DNA from: Capnocytophaga sp.
GTDB taxonomy: Bacteria > Bacteroidota > Bacteroidia > Flavobacteriales > Flavobacteriaceae
Assembly (NCBI GenBank): GCA_030530525.1
Contig: JAUMUT010000001.1
Coordinates: forward strand, 50,896-114,895
Length of the DNA stretch: 64,000 nucleotides
Direction: 5' to 3'
Shown piece after piece: positions 63,770-64,000 of this stretch (within the stretch, counting starts at the first letter, position 1; each line of letters starts with the position of its first letter). The notes beneath the pieces are model-generated. The model was not told the origin of the DNA and did not search any database. It saw only the letters and a list, made by a program, of their open reading frames with translations. A program made the translations under genes and the position numbers.

Positions 63770-64000
63770 TTACAAAATTTCTCTCACTCCGTCGCCCACA
63801 CTTGCGGTATAAATAGTAGGTTCATACCCTACTATATCGGTATATCGTTGTTTTATATGCGTTTTGTAGTCTTCTACGTGGTTGTTTTCTACCAACGCAA
63901 TTGCACAACCACCAAAGCCTGCACCTGTCATTCGCACACCCGCAACTCCTTGAAAATTAACACTTTCTAAATATATAGTATCCAATTCTTTCCCTGTTAC
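63770..64000 (-). CDS. galK: Galactokinase, C-terminal part (cut by window edge)
   Basis: Only the last 76 residues are in the window; the frame runs open through the edge at 64000, so the gene continues. The GHMP-kinase motif 3, GVRMTGAGFGGCAIALV (residues about 21-37 of the fragment), is characteristic of galactokinase, and the ending GDGVREIL also fits. The enzyme phosphorylates galactose in the Leloir pathway, which would suit an organism feeding on host glycans. An apparent TTG start at 63985 is internal. Confidence 0.88.
   Translation of the reverse strand, partial: VTGKELDTIYLESVNFQGVAGVRMTGAGFGGCAIALVENNHVEDYKTHIKQRYTDIVGYEPTIYTASVGDGVREIL

Noticed and set aside
1..64000. Mobile elements, prophage, CRISPR arrays or defence systems
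   Set aside because: No transposase, integrase, phage structural gene, cas gene, regularly spaced repeat or restriction-type gene was recognised on either strand.

Overview
The window is AT-rich chromosomal DNA from a member of the Bacteroidota. Class Flavobacteriia is likely, and an oral or commensal genus such as Capnocytophaga would fit, but the genus is an inference. The evidence is two SusC/SusD pairs, RagB-type lipoproteins, an HmuY-family hemophore, DUF4270, DUF5103 and DUF3467 proteins, and the repeated Bacteroidota-type promoter (-7 box TAnnTTTG, several with a -33 TTG about 19 bases upstream) just ahead of many genes.

Region 1 (0-16.7 kb, almost all minus strand) is the translation/transcription core. 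In the direction of transcription it reads tRNA-Thr(UGU), tRNA-Tyr, tRNA-Gly, tRNA-Thr(GGU), tuf, tRNA-Trp, secE, nusG, rplK, rplA, rplJ, rplL, rpoB, rpoC and a DUF3467 gene. Two interruptions stand out: a decayed secreted-protein gene lies between rplL and rpoB, and a DUF1304 membrane-protein gene lies between rpoB and rpoC. A plsC-type acyltransferase sits upstream of the tRNA cluster, and a plus-strand hypothetical gene is cut by the left edge.

Region 2 (16.8-37.2 kb) is envelope and uptake: a secreted sulfatase, a CPA1 Na+/H+ antiporter, two tandem paralogous SusC/SusD pairs on the minus strand, a PiT phosphate transporter with a PhoU-like tail, a small outer-membrane protein, an L-lactate permease, rlmN and a PepD-type dipeptidase.

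Region 3 (37.2-50 kb) leans towards iron and heme. hmuY-hmuR-like genes (heme-binding lipoprotein and TonB-dependent heme receptor with FRSP-His-NQDL motifs) lie divergently next to gcvH and tonB. Then come tRNA-Arg, recX, aroE, a fur-purA-DUF4270 operon, an RND exporter and a secreted DUF4198 protein whose predicted mature N-terminus is histidine.

Region 4 (50-64 kb) holds a YD-repeat-like secreted protein, an outer-membrane barrel receptor, RNase Z, a DUF5103 protein, a MoxR ATPase, a 2-hydroxyacid dehydrogenase, a lipoprotein, a very large CobN-like protein anchored at both ends (HmuS type, probably periplasmic heme/tetrapyrrole demetallation), a DUF805 membrane protein, and the 3' end of galK cut by the right edge.

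I see no prophage, insertion sequence, CRISPR array or defence island. The most notable features are the dispersed heme system (HmuY/HmuR at 37-40 kb, TonB beside it, HmuS at 59-63 kb), the twice-interrupted rplL-rpoB-rpoC region, and a G8 tract in a divergent promoter region. Family assignments rest on recognised motifs and lengths; no database search was run.
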